Source: Oscillospiraceae bacterium (lineage in GTDB: Bacteria; Bacillota; Clostridia; Oscillospirales; Acutalibacteraceae). From it: 64,000 bases of DNA. The notes under the pieces are model-generated. The model saw nothing but the letters and a program-made list of their open reading frames with translations. It had not been told where the DNA came from and made no database searches. Numbering within the stretch: the first letter of the stretch is position 1; every line of letters starts with the position of its first letter. Positions 6,591 to 16,115 of this stretch are shown here, one piece after another. Position numbers and translations under genes: made by a program. The DNA lies in assembly GCA_022508805.1 (NCBI GenBank), contig JAFLUM010000009.1:22788-86787 (forward strand). Reading direction: 5' to 3'.

Positions 6591-9299
6591 ATGATAAAAA
6601 CATTGGCATTGGCTAATGGTAATTATGTAAGTATGGCCATCGCTGAAGTTATCTCCGTTCCTTATTTTGAGTTATATGCAAAAGACTTAGATCGAGCAAA
6701 TTACATGAATCAAGTTTTATTTACACAGTTAATTCAGTCTTTGCATAGAAAAACTGAGGGTGGAAATACTGCTTTCGAATTTTTGTTTCAAAGTGTGGCA
6801 GTAGATAACCAAACATACAAAGCACAGGTTAAGATGTATGTCCTCATAAGAAGAATTGGTGACGCCAAAGATGACAACGAAAAGAAAGTGTCAGATTTAA
6901 TAAACAGCATAAAAAACGATATGGAGGATAAGAACTTCACAGTATCTATTTTTGCTGATGATATAGCTTACAATGACTTTGAAGAATCATTATCAAAATG
7001 CGACTATTCAAGGAAGTTGTCTGTATCAAAAAATGAAAAAGCTATGGCAAACGCTTTGTCTGCCAACGGTCTGACATATTACAATGAGGTTATTGAGCCT
7101 TCGGAAAATATTAATCCATCCACATTGATCAATGCACTTTCTCAATATCCCGACAGCGTTGTTTCATTGCAAATCCTTCCAACAAAATACACTTTGAATG
7201 AATTGCAGTTAGTAGAGCAAATACACAATTTTTATGAGCATTATGTAAGCGAGATAAGATTCCGTCAAGGCATCCATGTAGATGTTAACACTCAAATGGT
7301 GGCTGATGCTTATAATTATTATTCTCAGTCTTCCAACGAACAATTATTTCTTTACAGTTTTGTTGTATATTCCGGATATAGCAGTGCAATCGATCTATCA
7401 AATAAGCTGATGGACTCTCTTGAAGCAGAGGGAAAAGCAACCGGTAGTTCATTATGCGTTGTTGATTTTTCTGATTTTAATGTTGTTCCTTATCAAAATC
7501 TATTTGCGAATCCTTGGTTATTAAGTGATGTTTTAATTTATAAAGCAAGAGAGAAGAACTTTTGGCAAAGCAAAAATGCACCAACGGTTTTGCAACGCTT
7601 CAAGCATTTGATGACAACGAGAGAGATTCGCGGACTATTTAAGTTTCCAATTGATGATAAACGTGTTATTGGATTAGAAAGCAATAAAATTCTTTCTAAC
7701 AGAGAAAAACTACACAAAAGCATTATCTCTGATGGAAACTTCAAAGTGGGTATCATCCAAAATGCCAGCAAGAATTCAAGAGATGCAGATGCACATGCCG
7801 GTATACCGCTTAATGATTTTACGAAACACGGTCTTATTGTTGGTATGCCCGGTTCAGGTAAAACGAATTTTTCATTAGGGCTACTTTTGCAATTCTGGAA
7901 CGAATTCAATATACCTTTTCTTGCAATTGAGCCTACTAAAAGCGAGTATCGTTCATTGATAGACGGTATTCCCGATTTACAAGTATTTACTCCAGGAAAA
8001 AACACAGTATCTCCTTACATAATAAATCCATTCCTCCCCCCCACCGGAGTTACTGTTGAAAGTTATGTGCCAAGTTTGATGTCGGCATTTCGGGCAGCCT
8101 TCTCTATGCCGGATCCGTTGCCGGATATCTTTTTGGCTGCAATTAATGATTGTTATAACGAATATGGTTGGAAAAACGATAGTACTTCTGACGATCCTGC
8201 AGTACAGCGTTTCGGCCTGTATGAGTTTATTAAGGTTTTCAAAAAGAAAATTCAGCACATGGATTATAAAGGCGATGTAAAATCCAATATGGAAAGCGCC
8301 GGTGTTGTCCGCTTAGTTAGTCTTATTGAGCAGAACAGCAACATATACGATACGATTAACACGATTCCACTTGAAGATTTACTGAAAAAGCCAACTGTTA
8401 TTGAGCTGAATGCGATCAACAACAAAGAGCAAAAATCTCTGATAATGGCACTGTTGTTGATTATGATTTGTGTTTATACAAAGAACAATGTTTCAGGGGA
8501 TGGACAATTAAAGAATGTCCTGCTCATAGACGAAGCACATGTTCTTCTTGCCGGTGGCGGTGCCAAGGCGGATGGTAGTGCGGATTCTCAAGGTTCAACC
8601 GTAGAAGCCCTTGAAGATATGATCGCAGAAATTCGTTCATATGGTACAAGTATAATTATCGCTGATCAGTCCCCCACTAAAGTTGGTAGGAGCATTGTTG
8701 CAAATACCAATGTTAAAGTGATTTTCAAGCTGGTCGAAAAAGAAAACAAGGATGCAATCAGTACAGCAACAAATATGAATGAGGCTGATTATGAACTTCT
8801 TGGCCGCTTAGGCGTTGGAGAAGCTTTGCTCCATTACGGCAGAGTTTATACGCCCCTACATATAAAAACTTATAATGTCCAAGAAAAAGCAACACTTAGA
8901 CCAGTAATTGAGGATCGTGAAATAGCCTCATTAACAAAGTATTGGGACACTCATCAATCGTTGCTTGTTCCACACATCGAATGTGAGAGCTGTTTTTACT
9001 GTCACAATGATTGCGATTTTAAAATTCGTGCAAATGCTGACTTTATTGCAACCAGGTTGATCAATGAATATTTGTATGAATTGCAAGACAAATCTGCCTT
9101 TGTGAAATTTCTTGTGCGGATTGATAAACCAATCAATGATATATTGGCAGAGAATAATTCAATTACTTTTAGTAAAAGACTTGCTAATTGCATCAAGATT
9201 AAGTTTTTACGCAAGGCAATGCTTGTAAAGAATTATGGGATAACGAAAAATGAGTACAAAACCATTCTTAAACACCCAAATTTCTTGAAGCGCGACTGA
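6591..9299 (+). CDS. HerA/VirB4-like ATPase with C-terminal cysteine cluster
   Basis: The 902-aa protein carries a P-loop, GMPGSGKT at residues 418-425, and a Walker B with LLIDEAH around Asp647-Glu648. The segment FLAIEPTKSEYRSL after the P-loop is characteristic of HerA/FtsK-superfamily ring ATPases. A conserved-looking cluster, CESCFYCHNDC (residues 798-808), suggests a metal site near the C-terminus. The N-terminal 380 residues are unrecognised and may be a partner-binding region. The start at 6591 is chosen because GGAGGAAG lies 5-6 bases before it. No NurA nuclease is adjacent, so the usual HerA-NurA end-resection role is not supported; a protein- or DNA-translocating motor for this operon is an inference. 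Confidence 0.75.
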   Translation: MIKTLALANGNYVSMAIAEVISVPYFELYAKDLDRANYMNQVLFTQLIQSLHRKTEGGNTAFEFLFQSVAVDNQTYKAQVKMYVLIRRIGDAKDDNEKKVSDLINSIKNDMEDKNFTVSIFADDIAYNDFEESLSKCDYSRKLSVSKNEKAMANALSANGLTYYNEVIEPSENINPSTLINALSQYPDSVVSLQILPTKYTLNELQLVEQIHNFYEHYVSEIRFRQGIHVDVNTQMVADAYNYYSQSSNEQLFLYSFVVYSGYSSAIDLSNKLMDSLEAEGKATGSSLCVVDFSDFNVVPYQNLFANPWLLSDVLIYKAREKNFWQSKNAPTVLQRFKHLMTTREIRGLFKFPIDDKRVIGLESNKILSNREKLHKSIISDGNFKVGIIQNASKNSRDADAHAGIPLNDFTKHGLIVGMPGSGKTNFSLGLLLQFWNEFNIPFLAIEPTKSEYRSLIDGIPDLQVFTPGKNTVSPYIINPFLPPTGVTVESYVPSLMSAFRAAFSMPDPLPDIFLAAINDCYNEYGWKNDSTSDDPAVQRFGLYEFIKVFKKKIQHMDYKGDVKSNMESAGVVRLVSLIEQNSNIYDTINTIPLEDLLKKPTVIELNAINNKEQKSLIMALLLIMICVYTKNNVSGDGQLKNVLLIDEAHVLLAGGGAKADGSADSQGSTVEALEDMIAEIRSYGTSIIIADQSPTKVGRSIVANTNVKVIFKLVEKENKDAISTATNMNEADYELLGRLGVGEALLHYGRVYTPLHIKTYNVQEKATLRPVIEDREIASLTKYWDTHQSLLVPHIECESCFYCHNDCDFKIRANADFIATRLINEYLYELQDKSAFVKFLVRIDKPINDILAENNSITFSKRLANCIKIKFLRKAMLVKNYGITKNEYKTILKHPNFLKRD

Positions 9300-9332
9300 T
9301 TCACCTATCCTTATAAAAAGGAGGTTAATGGC

Positions 9333-11528
9333 ATGGCCGATGAATTTGATACTTCTGTAGACACTTCATCATTTGATGATACAGGTTCAGATGTCTCTGA
9401 CACAAGTAGCTTTGATACATCAACTGATGTTGGCGAGATAATGAGTGACAACTCATTTGACGTTGCAGACACATTTGCTGAATCTGAATTATCAGATATG
9501 GAAACGATTGAAACCACATCTGATATTGGGGACTTAATGGCAGATACAGACGCCGAATATACCGAGTCTCTTGACACAACTGAAATTGAAACAGATATAA
9601 TTGAAGATGGATCAGACAATATTGAAAATCTTATGGACGATGCACCCAACGATGGATTTTCCGAAGTAAGTGATATTCCAAGTGATATTACATCAGAAAC
9701 TGAGTTTGCGGCCGAATCAGATATTGTCGACCTTATGGATGAGGCGGCACTTGAAACTGCTGAAGAATCATTAGATATCACAGACGGCGAACCATCTGAA
9801 TCATTAGATATATCGGAACTAATGGACGAAACTGTTAATGATTCTCCCGATGAAACAATTGAAAATTTAGAAGCTGTTGATACTACAGAAAATATTGCCG
9901 ATGAAACCATGGATGACATCGAGAGTTTGATGGACAATAACAATTCGGAAGTTTCTGATACACCGGAAGAAACTGAAGAAATTGCGGCAGAAGTAGTTGA
10001 GAGTGGAACTGATTTGTCTGATTTGATGAATGAAACAGATGAGCCATCCGAAATGCCCTCCGACATTTCAGTTGAAACTACAGAAGAAGTTTCTGATGCA
10101 CTTGAAGGAAACGAAGAAATTACGACTGAAGTAACTGAAGATGGAACTGATTTATCTGCTCCAATGAATGAAACAGTTGGGCAACCGGAGCTATCTTCCG
10201 ACATCCCTGCTGAGCCGTTAGAACAAGTTTCCGAAACAGCGGATATGTCTGAAGGCAACTTTGACGAAACAGTTGAAGATACAACAGATGGAACTATAAT
10301 TGATGCATCCAATAGTGAAACTGATGTCTCTGCTTATGATAACCTTATGGCTTATATGAATTCACATAACTATGGGCAACAAGACGTTGGCGAATATTCA
10401 CAGGATCCCGAGTGGCAAGAACTTAACAACGCTTACCGAATTGAACAAGGAATGGAGCCTATAGATTATGGTGGAAATGACTGGACTGACACCCATGTTG
10501 AAGATTTCAAAGACGAATTAGTCGCATTGGGTATTCCGGAAGAAAGCGCTGAGCTTGAAGCAATAATCGAAAACGAGCAGCAAGGTATTGATGACATAAA
10601 AAAGCCCACGCCAGTAGACGAACCGAACAATGAAGATTTATTGGATGGTGCAGAGGAAATCATTGATGCAGATTCCGCTGATATATCTAATGAAATTGAA
10701 GCAATAGCAGAAGCCGAAACTATAGAACCAGTCGAAGATTTGACAGAAACACCGAGAGTCTTCGACGATTTCGAAAACAGCGTGCTTGAAGGCAAACCGG
10801 ACTTTTATGAAACGGGCTCATTCTATGAGCAAGGAATCAATGAGTATGGTTATCAAGGAACCTGTGGCCCCACGTCGCAAGCTAATGCGCTCAACAAATT
10901 ATTTGACACCAATGAATTCACGGAAAACAAAGTTCTTAATGTTGCCGTAGATAATAATCTATGTAGCATGGACACATCTCCCGAAAACTGTGGCGGCACA
11001 ACAACAGAACAGTTCATGGAACTGTACGATAAAATGAACGAGCAACTGGACGGAAAAATCGACACACAACTGTTTGAGTACGATAATGCATTAGATGTTA
11101 ACGATGTGGCTGATAAACTTGATGAAGGTTGTGTTTTGAATGTTGCTGTAGATGCCAATGCTTTATGGGATCAACCACGTGAATATGTTAACTCTATGGG
11201 CATACCGTGTGATGATTTCTATTCAGATCACTGGATTACAGTTACTGGAGTTCAGCGGGATGAACTTGGCAATGTCCAAGGGTTTGACATTATCGATTCC
11301 GGAGGTGGAGTTGATTATGTTAGTGCAGACAAATATCACGAAATGTGTTTTGGCACTGATGAACATCGAGTTATAGATCCAACCGCAATTGTGGTATCTA
11401 AAAAGGATGTTTCACCGGTTGGAGAAATCCCTACTGCTGAAGGCACAAGTTCTGATATAAACGATTCCACTTCAAACAATAGTGAAAGTGGTTGGTTTCA
11501 AAGAATCTTTGGAAGGAGGAACAATTAG
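9333..11528 (+). CDS. Acidic repeat protein with C-terminal papain/C39-like cysteine peptidase domain
   Basis: In this 731-aa protein the first about 340 residues are extremely rich in Asp, Glu, Ser and Thr. They repeat a short motif of the form (I/L)xx(L/I)M(D/N/A), for example IENLMDD, IVDLMDE, ISELMDE, IESLMDN and LSDLMNE, about eight times. The C-terminal part holds a papain-fold triad: Cys511 in QGTCGPTSQ, His633 in SDHWITVTG and Asp655 in IIDSGGG. There is no signal peptide or membrane segment. The repeats look like docking motifs on a disordered chain, and the peptidase may act on a partner or be the delivered effector; both are inference. The ribosome site AAAGGAGG lies at 9317-9324. 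The next gene starts 2 bp after the stop. Confidence 0.7.
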   Translation: MADEFDTSVDTSSFDDTGSDVSDTSSFDTSTDVGEIMSDNSFDVADTFAESELSDMETIETTSDIGDLMADTDAEYTESLDTTEIETDIIEDGSDNIENLMDDAPNDGFSEVSDIPSDITSETEFAAESDIVDLMDEAALETAEESLDITDGEPSESLDISELMDETVNDSPDETIENLEAVDTTENIADETMDDIESLMDNNNSEVSDTPEETEEIAAEVVESGTDLSDLMNETDEPSEMPSDISVETTEEVSDALEGNEEITTEVTEDGTDLSAPMNETVGQPELSSDIPAEPLEQVSETADMSEGNFDETVEDTTDGTIIDASNSETDVSAYDNLMAYMNSHNYGQQDVGEYSQDPEWQELNNAYRIEQGMEPIDYGGNDWTDTHVEDFKDELVALGIPEESAELEAIIENEQQGIDDIKKPTPVDEPNNEDLLDGAEEIIDADSADISNEIEAIAEAETIEPVEDLTETPRVFDDFENSVLEGKPDFYETGSFYEQGINEYGYQGTCGPTSQANALNKLFDTNEFTENKVLNVAVDNNLCSMDTSPENCGGTTTEQFMELYDKMNEQLDGKIDTQLFEYDNALDVNDVADKLDEGCVLNVAVDANALWDQPREYVNSMGIPCDDFYSDHWITVTGVQRDELGNVQGFDIIDSGGGVDYVSADKYHEMCFGTDEHRVIDPTAIVVSKKDVSPVGEIPTAEGTSSDINDSTSNNSESGWFQRIFGRRNN

Positions 11529-11530
11529 CG

Positions 11531-12004
11531 ATGTTAGACATTAAGAGTGTTGTTTCCAATTTAAACAGGAATGCACTTGGTGGTACAAAAATTCCACACG
11601 CTGTGTCAAATTCTGTATTAAGACAGGAAAACGAAAAAATCTATATTGCTGCTTTTGTTTACACCTATAATCGTGAAAATTTGCAGAGCAATAAGATGCC
11701 TCGTCCCACTCAATGGTTATTGGCAGATATTGAATCCGGAGAAATTATTAAAGAATACGATTGCAGAAGCAAAGATTTTTCAGATGCCGAATTTGATACC
11801 CTATATGATTTAAACGATCCTAATGTTAAGCGCCCTTCAAGGGAAGACTTCGTTGAAATCTATACGCTTTTCGATGATATTAGGAATGAAATCACAAAAA
11901 ATGATTTACAAATGGTCGATAAGTACCACGACTACTTGAATAGGATCCTTGAAATTACACCGAGCAATTATCAAAGATTCTACAAAGATCTCAGTAATCT
12001 ATAA
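11531..12004 (+). CDS. Hypothetical operon protein
   Basis: This 157-aa soluble protein begins MLDIKSVVSNLNRNALGGTK. It contains a probable beta-rich first half (IYIAAFVYTYNRE, TQWLLADIESGEIIKEYDC) and an alpha-helical end. No family was recognised. The ATG at 11531 follows GGAAGGAGGA at 11511-11520, inside the end of the upstream peptidase gene. Such tight coupling to the peptidase gene suggests a direct partner, perhaps an inhibitor or chaperone, but nothing in the sequence proves this. Confidence 0.6.
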   Translation: MLDIKSVVSNLNRNALGGTKIPHAVSNSVLRQENEKIYIAAFVYTYNRENLQSNKMPRPTQWLLADIESGEIIKEYDCRSKDFSDAEFDTLYDLNDPNVKRPSREDFVEIYTLFDDIRNEITKNDLQMVDKYHDYLNRILEITPSNYQRFYKDLSNL

Positions 12005-12021
12005 GAAGGAGGTTTTCTGTT

Positions 12022-13770
12022 GTGACTGAAGAAGAATATCGTGCGGAACAAGCTGAAGCAGAACGATTAAGAAGACAGATTAATGATGTAATTAATCGAA
12101 TCAACTACACGAATCAGGAAAACGCAGAACTTGAAGCAGAATTAGAAGTTGCCATTGAAAATGTAGGTATTTTAATTGGTAACTGCGGTCAATTGGATAA
12201 CGAAGTCTTTGAGGAAATGGGGTGGCTCTCCGGCGTTGTTGGGGAAGCCGATATAAGCACAAAAGAAGTATTTCAGGCACTAAACGAGCTTACTGTGCAA
12301 TATTTCTCATTCAAAAGTATTTCTACTGCATCCAAAAATGTAACCCAGTACAATGATGAGTATTACACAAAATATTCCTATTACAATGAATTACGGCGAA
12401 TTTCGTTAGGTTATGTTATTGGTCTTGATTCAAACATTATCAATAACGAAACCATGCGGAAAAAGGTAGAAAAAGCTTATTTGCAGAACACAGAGTATTG
12501 GCTTGCATATTGTATTGCCGCTGTAATGTTGTGGGCGAATAAAGAGAAAGAGGCCGCACAACGAGCAATGAGCAAAAGCCTTTCTATTAACTATTTTAAT
12601 TCTTGTTTATTCTATCTGCTGATCAATTTGAGATTCAATCGAATAGACGCTGCAAAGAAATGGTATGTTAATTACCTTGATAGAGCTGACATGAATAACT
12701 TGGGCGAAGAATGGCAGTATCTCCTGCAAGCCTACTTGTTTGGTGCATTTGGTGCGGATGAGGAATTCCAAGAAATTATCGCTAAATGTTTCCAAAGCAT
12801 GCTTGCACAGGTAGAAGTTACAACTGTTGATTTTGCTAAGAAATTCACGCAAAAGGCTCTTGAATTTGCTGAACTCTATGTTCATAAAACGAATTATGAG
12901 TTTACTATTTTGGGACGCACTTGTGATGAATATCCGCAGATGAAAGATTTGTTATCCACTGCGGAGAAGAACATTGAAATTGCAAAGTATTATGATGGGT
13001 TGGCCGAAGCCGAAATCACAGAAACTATTGATTTGCCCCAAAGAATCGAAAATGTTCTTTATTCGTTGGTTAATGATTATGATGAAGAAGAACTAAAAGT
13101 GGTTCAGAAAATCAAATACAACGAGGCAATTATTAGCGCAAAAGGCGACGTTGCTACTGCCCAAGCAAATTACAATGCAATTTTTGAAGATCGCAATAAA
13201 AAGAAAAACCTCGGCGATTTGCTTTTATCATGGGCATTTGCAGATGACACGGCTCAAACAGATGTTTCAGTTAAGAGATTCTCTATTTCCTTTATGAAAG
13301 AAGCAATTGCAAAAGGCTTTGAGCAATTCGTTGAAAAATACCGTGCCAGAGAAAAAGAGAAGTATTCTTTCAATATTGATGAATGCATCTTGGAATGCAA
13401 CGAGAATGATTATTCTGAAGCAGAGAAAACTCTTGATAAGTATTATGATAAAAACAAGCTTAAAGATACTATCAAGGACAAGCAGGTGTTGATTTATTCA
13501 GGTTTATGTGGACTTTCGCTACTTCTGCTGTTAATTCTGTTTGCGTACTTCTCACCGGTTATCCTTACCTTTGGAATACTTATAGGTCTTGCTGGCAGTT
13601 TTCTTCTTTGGCGCCGAATTGTTGATATGGGTAAAATACTCAAAGAAAAGAAACGCAAAGGCAAGTTGCTTTTGAAACAAGCTCTCGACGAATTGAAACA
13701 ATGGAGAGTAGCTTACAAAGAAGCAGACGAAAAGCACACTGATATGCTAAAAGCAATTGATAGATTTTAA
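12022..13770 (+). CDS. Coiled-coil/TPR-like membrane protein, paralogue 1
   Basis: The 582-aa protein starts at a GTG after AAGGAGG (12006-12012). Residues 1-50 form a coiled coil. A helical, TPR-like core follows, with the marks TEYWLAYCIAAVMLWAN and NLRFNRIDAAKKWYVNY. Two adjacent membrane segments lie near the C-terminus (LIYSGLCGLSLLLLLILFAY and a second helix), followed by a charged coiled tail. The core and the C-terminal layout recur in the genes at 13789 and 17624. The protein is probably held in the membrane by its hairpin, with both ends in the cytosol. No catalytic motif was seen; a structural or oligomer-forming role is inferred. Confidence 0.65.
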   Translation: MTEEEYRAEQAEAERLRRQINDVINRINYTNQENAELEAELEVAIENVGILIGNCGQLDNEVFEEMGWLSGVVGEADISTKEVFQALNELTVQYFSFKSISTASKNVTQYNDEYYTKYSYYNELRRISLGYVIGLDSNIINNETMRKKVEKAYLQNTEYWLAYCIAAVMLWANKEKEAAQRAMSKSLSINYFNSCLFYLLINLRFNRIDAAKKWYVNYLDRADMNNLGEEWQYLLQAYLFGAFGADEEFQEIIAKCFQSMLAQVEVTTVDFAKKFTQKALEFAELYVHKTNYEFTILGRTCDEYPQMKDLLSTAEKNIEIAKYYDGLAEAEITETIDLPQRIENVLYSLVNDYDEEELKVVQKIKYNEAIISAKGDVATAQANYNAIFEDRNKKKNLGDLLLSWAFADDTAQTDVSVKRFSISFMKEAIAKGFEQFVEKYRAREKEKYSFNIDECILECNENDYSEAEKTLDKYYDKNKLKDTIKDKQVLIYSGLCGLSLLLLLILFAYFSPVILTFGILIGLAGSFLLWRRIVDMGKILKEKKRKGKLLLKQALDELKQWRVAYKEADEKHTDMLKAIDRF

Positions 13771-13788
13771 AAACGGAGGTAGTAAGTT

Positions 13789-15390
13789 ATGTCTAATGCT
13801 TCACAAGCAATTAATACTCTTGACCAAACTATTAACTCCTTTAAGTCAAGAGTTGATGTAAAGGTCAATGATGTTAACGCATCGACCGCAAGCATTCAAG
13901 CAACCACAAATAAGATTTACGAAAACATTGAAAGATTCAAAACCGATATGCTTCATGGCGAAGAAAAGCAAATCGCTCATGAGAATATTCTGAGAATCGA
14001 TCAGATCATCAAAGAACAGTTCAGTAATCACATTGCTATCCGGCGTACAGTAATGGGAGTTGTTCGTGATTTTGACATCAATCTTGTTCGCAACAGCACT
14101 ATTCAAGAATTGTCCGAAGAACTGTGGATTACAAGTTCTCGCTATTGGCTTTCCTACGCATTGATTGCAATTACCGCTTGGGTTAACAACTATCCCGATG
14201 TGGCGAAGAATGCGTTGGCCGAAAGCGGAAGAAAAGATGCGATTAAAACAACCCTCTTCTTCTGTTTGATGAACTTAAGATTCGGACGCATGGACGCGGC
14301 AAAAAAATGGTTCTACGAGTATTTTAAGACATTAGATCCGACCATGCTCCAACAGGAAACGGCCATTCTGTTACAATCCTTCTTGAATGGAGTTTTTGGA
14401 AAAGACAAAGAGTTAGAGCATGAAGTTATCGAGCTTATTGATGAATGGATCACCATCATCAATGACAACGAGGAAATCTCTAACGAATTACTTAACGGTT
14501 ATGAAACTTACATATCCAATTTAAATGCACCTGTTCAGTTCAGTTATGAATCCATCCTAAAGTATTGCACAAACTCCGGACAATTGGAGAAGACTTACAA
14601 GGATGTATCCAAATTCGAAATGCTTTTAGAGTTCGTTAAATCCCTTGATGTAGAAGCAGAACCTCAAGATGATGAGAATTATAAGAGTAGAATAGATGCT
14701 ATCTTGATCAACCTTATTTCTAATTATGACGCCGAAGAACTTGAACTGAAGAAGCAACAAGAGTATTATCGCTGTATCGTGGAAAACAATGGCGTTGTTG
14801 AGCAAGCTGAGGCTCAGTATCAAGCTATGGAAGAATTGCAGAACACCTCTTTTAACATCGGTAAGCAAATGATTAAGTGGGCTATTTATGACGATAGCGA
14901 TCAGACCGATGTGCAAGTAAGAAAGTTTGGCTTCCAAAACACAAAGTCTTGGTTTAAGAGTGCAGTTAATAATTTTGATGGAAAAGTTCAAGAGGCCTAT
15001 CCCAATGAATACAACCTGCATATTGATACCTGGGACGGAGTAAGTAACGGAAACGATCAAGCCGAGCAAATCCAAAGTCTAAAGAATCATTTTGACAACA
15101 ACAAATTTCAGAATATGTTTGTTAACACCCCCAATATTCTTGCAGCAATTCTATTTGTAGTTTCTGCCGGACTTGCTTTTGCAACGTTGTATTCACTAAT
15201 TGTAACAGCACTGTCTGCTGGTTTCTTAGTATTCAGAGTTTTGCAAGCAATTAAAAAGTATCCTCTCCGCATCAAAGCCGCAACTGATAATTTGAATGCT
15301 GTTATGGGTGAAATTGCTGAGTTCAAGCGCTATTACGATGAAAAACGTGCAAAGAAAGATGAACTTCTTAGCACTGTAGAGTTTCTTTAA
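13789..15390 (+). CDS. Coiled-coil/TPR-like membrane protein, paralogue 2
   Basis: This 533-aa protein shares with the 12022 gene the core marks SRYWLSYALIAITAWVNN and NLRFGRMDAAKKWFYEYF. It also shares the later segment WAIYDDSDQTDVQVRKF (compare WAFADDTAQTDVSVKRF) and a C-terminal membrane hairpin starting near ILAAILFVVSAGLAFATLY. The N-terminal coiled coil is different in sequence, which suggests each paralogue contacts a different partner. The ribosome site ACGGAGGTAG precedes the ATG. It forms part of the same tightly spaced operon. Confidence 0.65.
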   Translation: MSNASQAINTLDQTINSFKSRVDVKVNDVNASTASIQATTNKIYENIERFKTDMLHGEEKQIAHENILRIDQIIKEQFSNHIAIRRTVMGVVRDFDINLVRNSTIQELSEELWITSSRYWLSYALIAITAWVNNYPDVAKNALAESGRKDAIKTTLFFCLMNLRFGRMDAAKKWFYEYFKTLDPTMLQQETAILLQSFLNGVFGKDKELEHEVIELIDEWITIINDNEEISNELLNGYETYISNLNAPVQFSYESILKYCTNSGQLEKTYKDVSKFEMLLEFVKSLDVEAEPQDDENYKSRIDAILINLISNYDAEELELKKQQEYYRCIVENNGVVEQAEAQYQAMEELQNTSFNIGKQMIKWAIYDDSDQTDVQVRKFGFQNTKSWFKSAVNNFDGKVQEAYPNEYNLHIDTWDGVSNGNDQAEQIQSLKNHFDNNKFQNMFVNTPNILAAILFVVSAGLAFATLYSLIVTALSAGFLVFRVLQAIKKYPLRIKAATDNLNAVMGEIAEFKRYYDEKRAKKDELLSTVEFL

Positions 15391-15421
15391 TCAATATTAA
15401 TACGATAAAAGGAGAATTATC

Positions 15422-15607
15422 ATGAGTAACGAAATCAAAAACCAAAATCAAGATGTCGAATTTGAGCAGATGATGGAACAGCGCATCCGTGAAAACTTTG
15501 CAGCTCCTAACAATGGCAGTGTAGAGATTTCCGATGAACGCTTGAAAGAAATGAGCAAAAAACTTCCCGAATGGAGTCTTGAACCTCCATATAGTTTCTT
15601 GAAATGA
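15422..15607 (+). CDS. Small acidic hypothetical protein of the operon
   Basis: This 61-aa protein (MSNEIKNQNQDVEFEQMM to WSLEPPYSFLK) follows AAAGGAGAA at 15409-15417 and overlaps the next gene by 4 bp (ATGA). The C-terminal SLEPPYSFLK resembles a short linear motif. No family was recognised; translational coupling suggests a partner of the 167-aa protein that follows. Confidence 0.55.
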   Translation: MSNEIKNQNQDVEFEQMMEQRIRENFAAPNNGSVEISDERLKEMSKKLPEWSLEPPYSFLK

Positions 15608-16107
15608 GTATAGTAACAGAACGAACAGAAACAAAAGCTCCAACTACATATCAAGAATGGCTCGACTGTTTCGAAACGATGAAACATAACCCTGTTAGCG
15701 GTAATGGAGTCTTTGATGCTGTTGCGTCAGGCTCCTTTACCGGAACAGAGATTACAATTGGTGCGATGCAAAATCAAGTGGTAGAAACGGTTAACGCAAT
15801 TCTGGACAAGAGTGTAAAGCGGTTTATCAAAGAGCTGAATGAAAGTATCTCTTTTAATGATTTGTCGCAGATTGATGTTTTGTTTCGTCATCTAAAACGA
15901 GATATAGAAAAGTCATTGTTTTTTGAAAATCTGTTCTTTCTTCCAAAGACATTCCGAACGGAATTGTCGCAATCAGTTAAAACACAAATGCAAAAGTTTT
16001 GGAATGATACTGTGAAGTTTTTATACGAGCAGTCTTTGGAATTTTCCAACTCCGAACTTGAAGATGTGTTGTTTTTGATCAACCGCATTCATCTTTTCAA
16101 ATCGTAG
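15604..16107 (+). CDS. Hypothetical helical protein
   Basis: This 167-aa, mostly helical soluble protein (MSIVTERTETKAPTTYQEWL to FLINRIHLFKS) begins inside the stop codon of the 61-aa gene and ends 8 bp before the AAA+ gene. I see no signal peptide, membrane segment or catalytic motif and recognise no family. Its position suggests an adaptor or substrate of the AAA+ ATPase. Confidence 0.55.
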   Translation: MSIVTERTETKAPTTYQEWLDCFETMKHNPVSGNGVFDAVASGSFTGTEITIGAMQNQVVETVNAILDKSVKRFIKELNESISFNDLSQIDVLFRHLKRDIEKSLFFENLFFLPKTFRTELSQSVKTQMQKFWNDTVKFLYEQSLEFSNSELEDVLFLINRIHLFKS

Positions 16108-16115
16108 GTGATACA

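Noticed and set aside
6591..9299. VirB4/TraC conjugation ATPase, implying a conjugative element
   Set aside because: No relaxase, coupling protein or other transfer genes are present anywhere in the element, and the gene lies inside the SPFH/peptidase operon.
9311..10312. 333-aa open frame on the minus strand opposite the acidic repeat protein
   Set aside because: It is Ser/Val-rich antisense of a low-complexity Asp/Glu/Thr/Ser region; the plus-strand gene has the ribosome site, operon position and peptidase domain.
9400..10350. CRISPR-like regular repeats in the acidic gene
   Set aside because: The repeats are protein-level motifs with variable codons and spacing, not identical DNA repeats with unique spacers.
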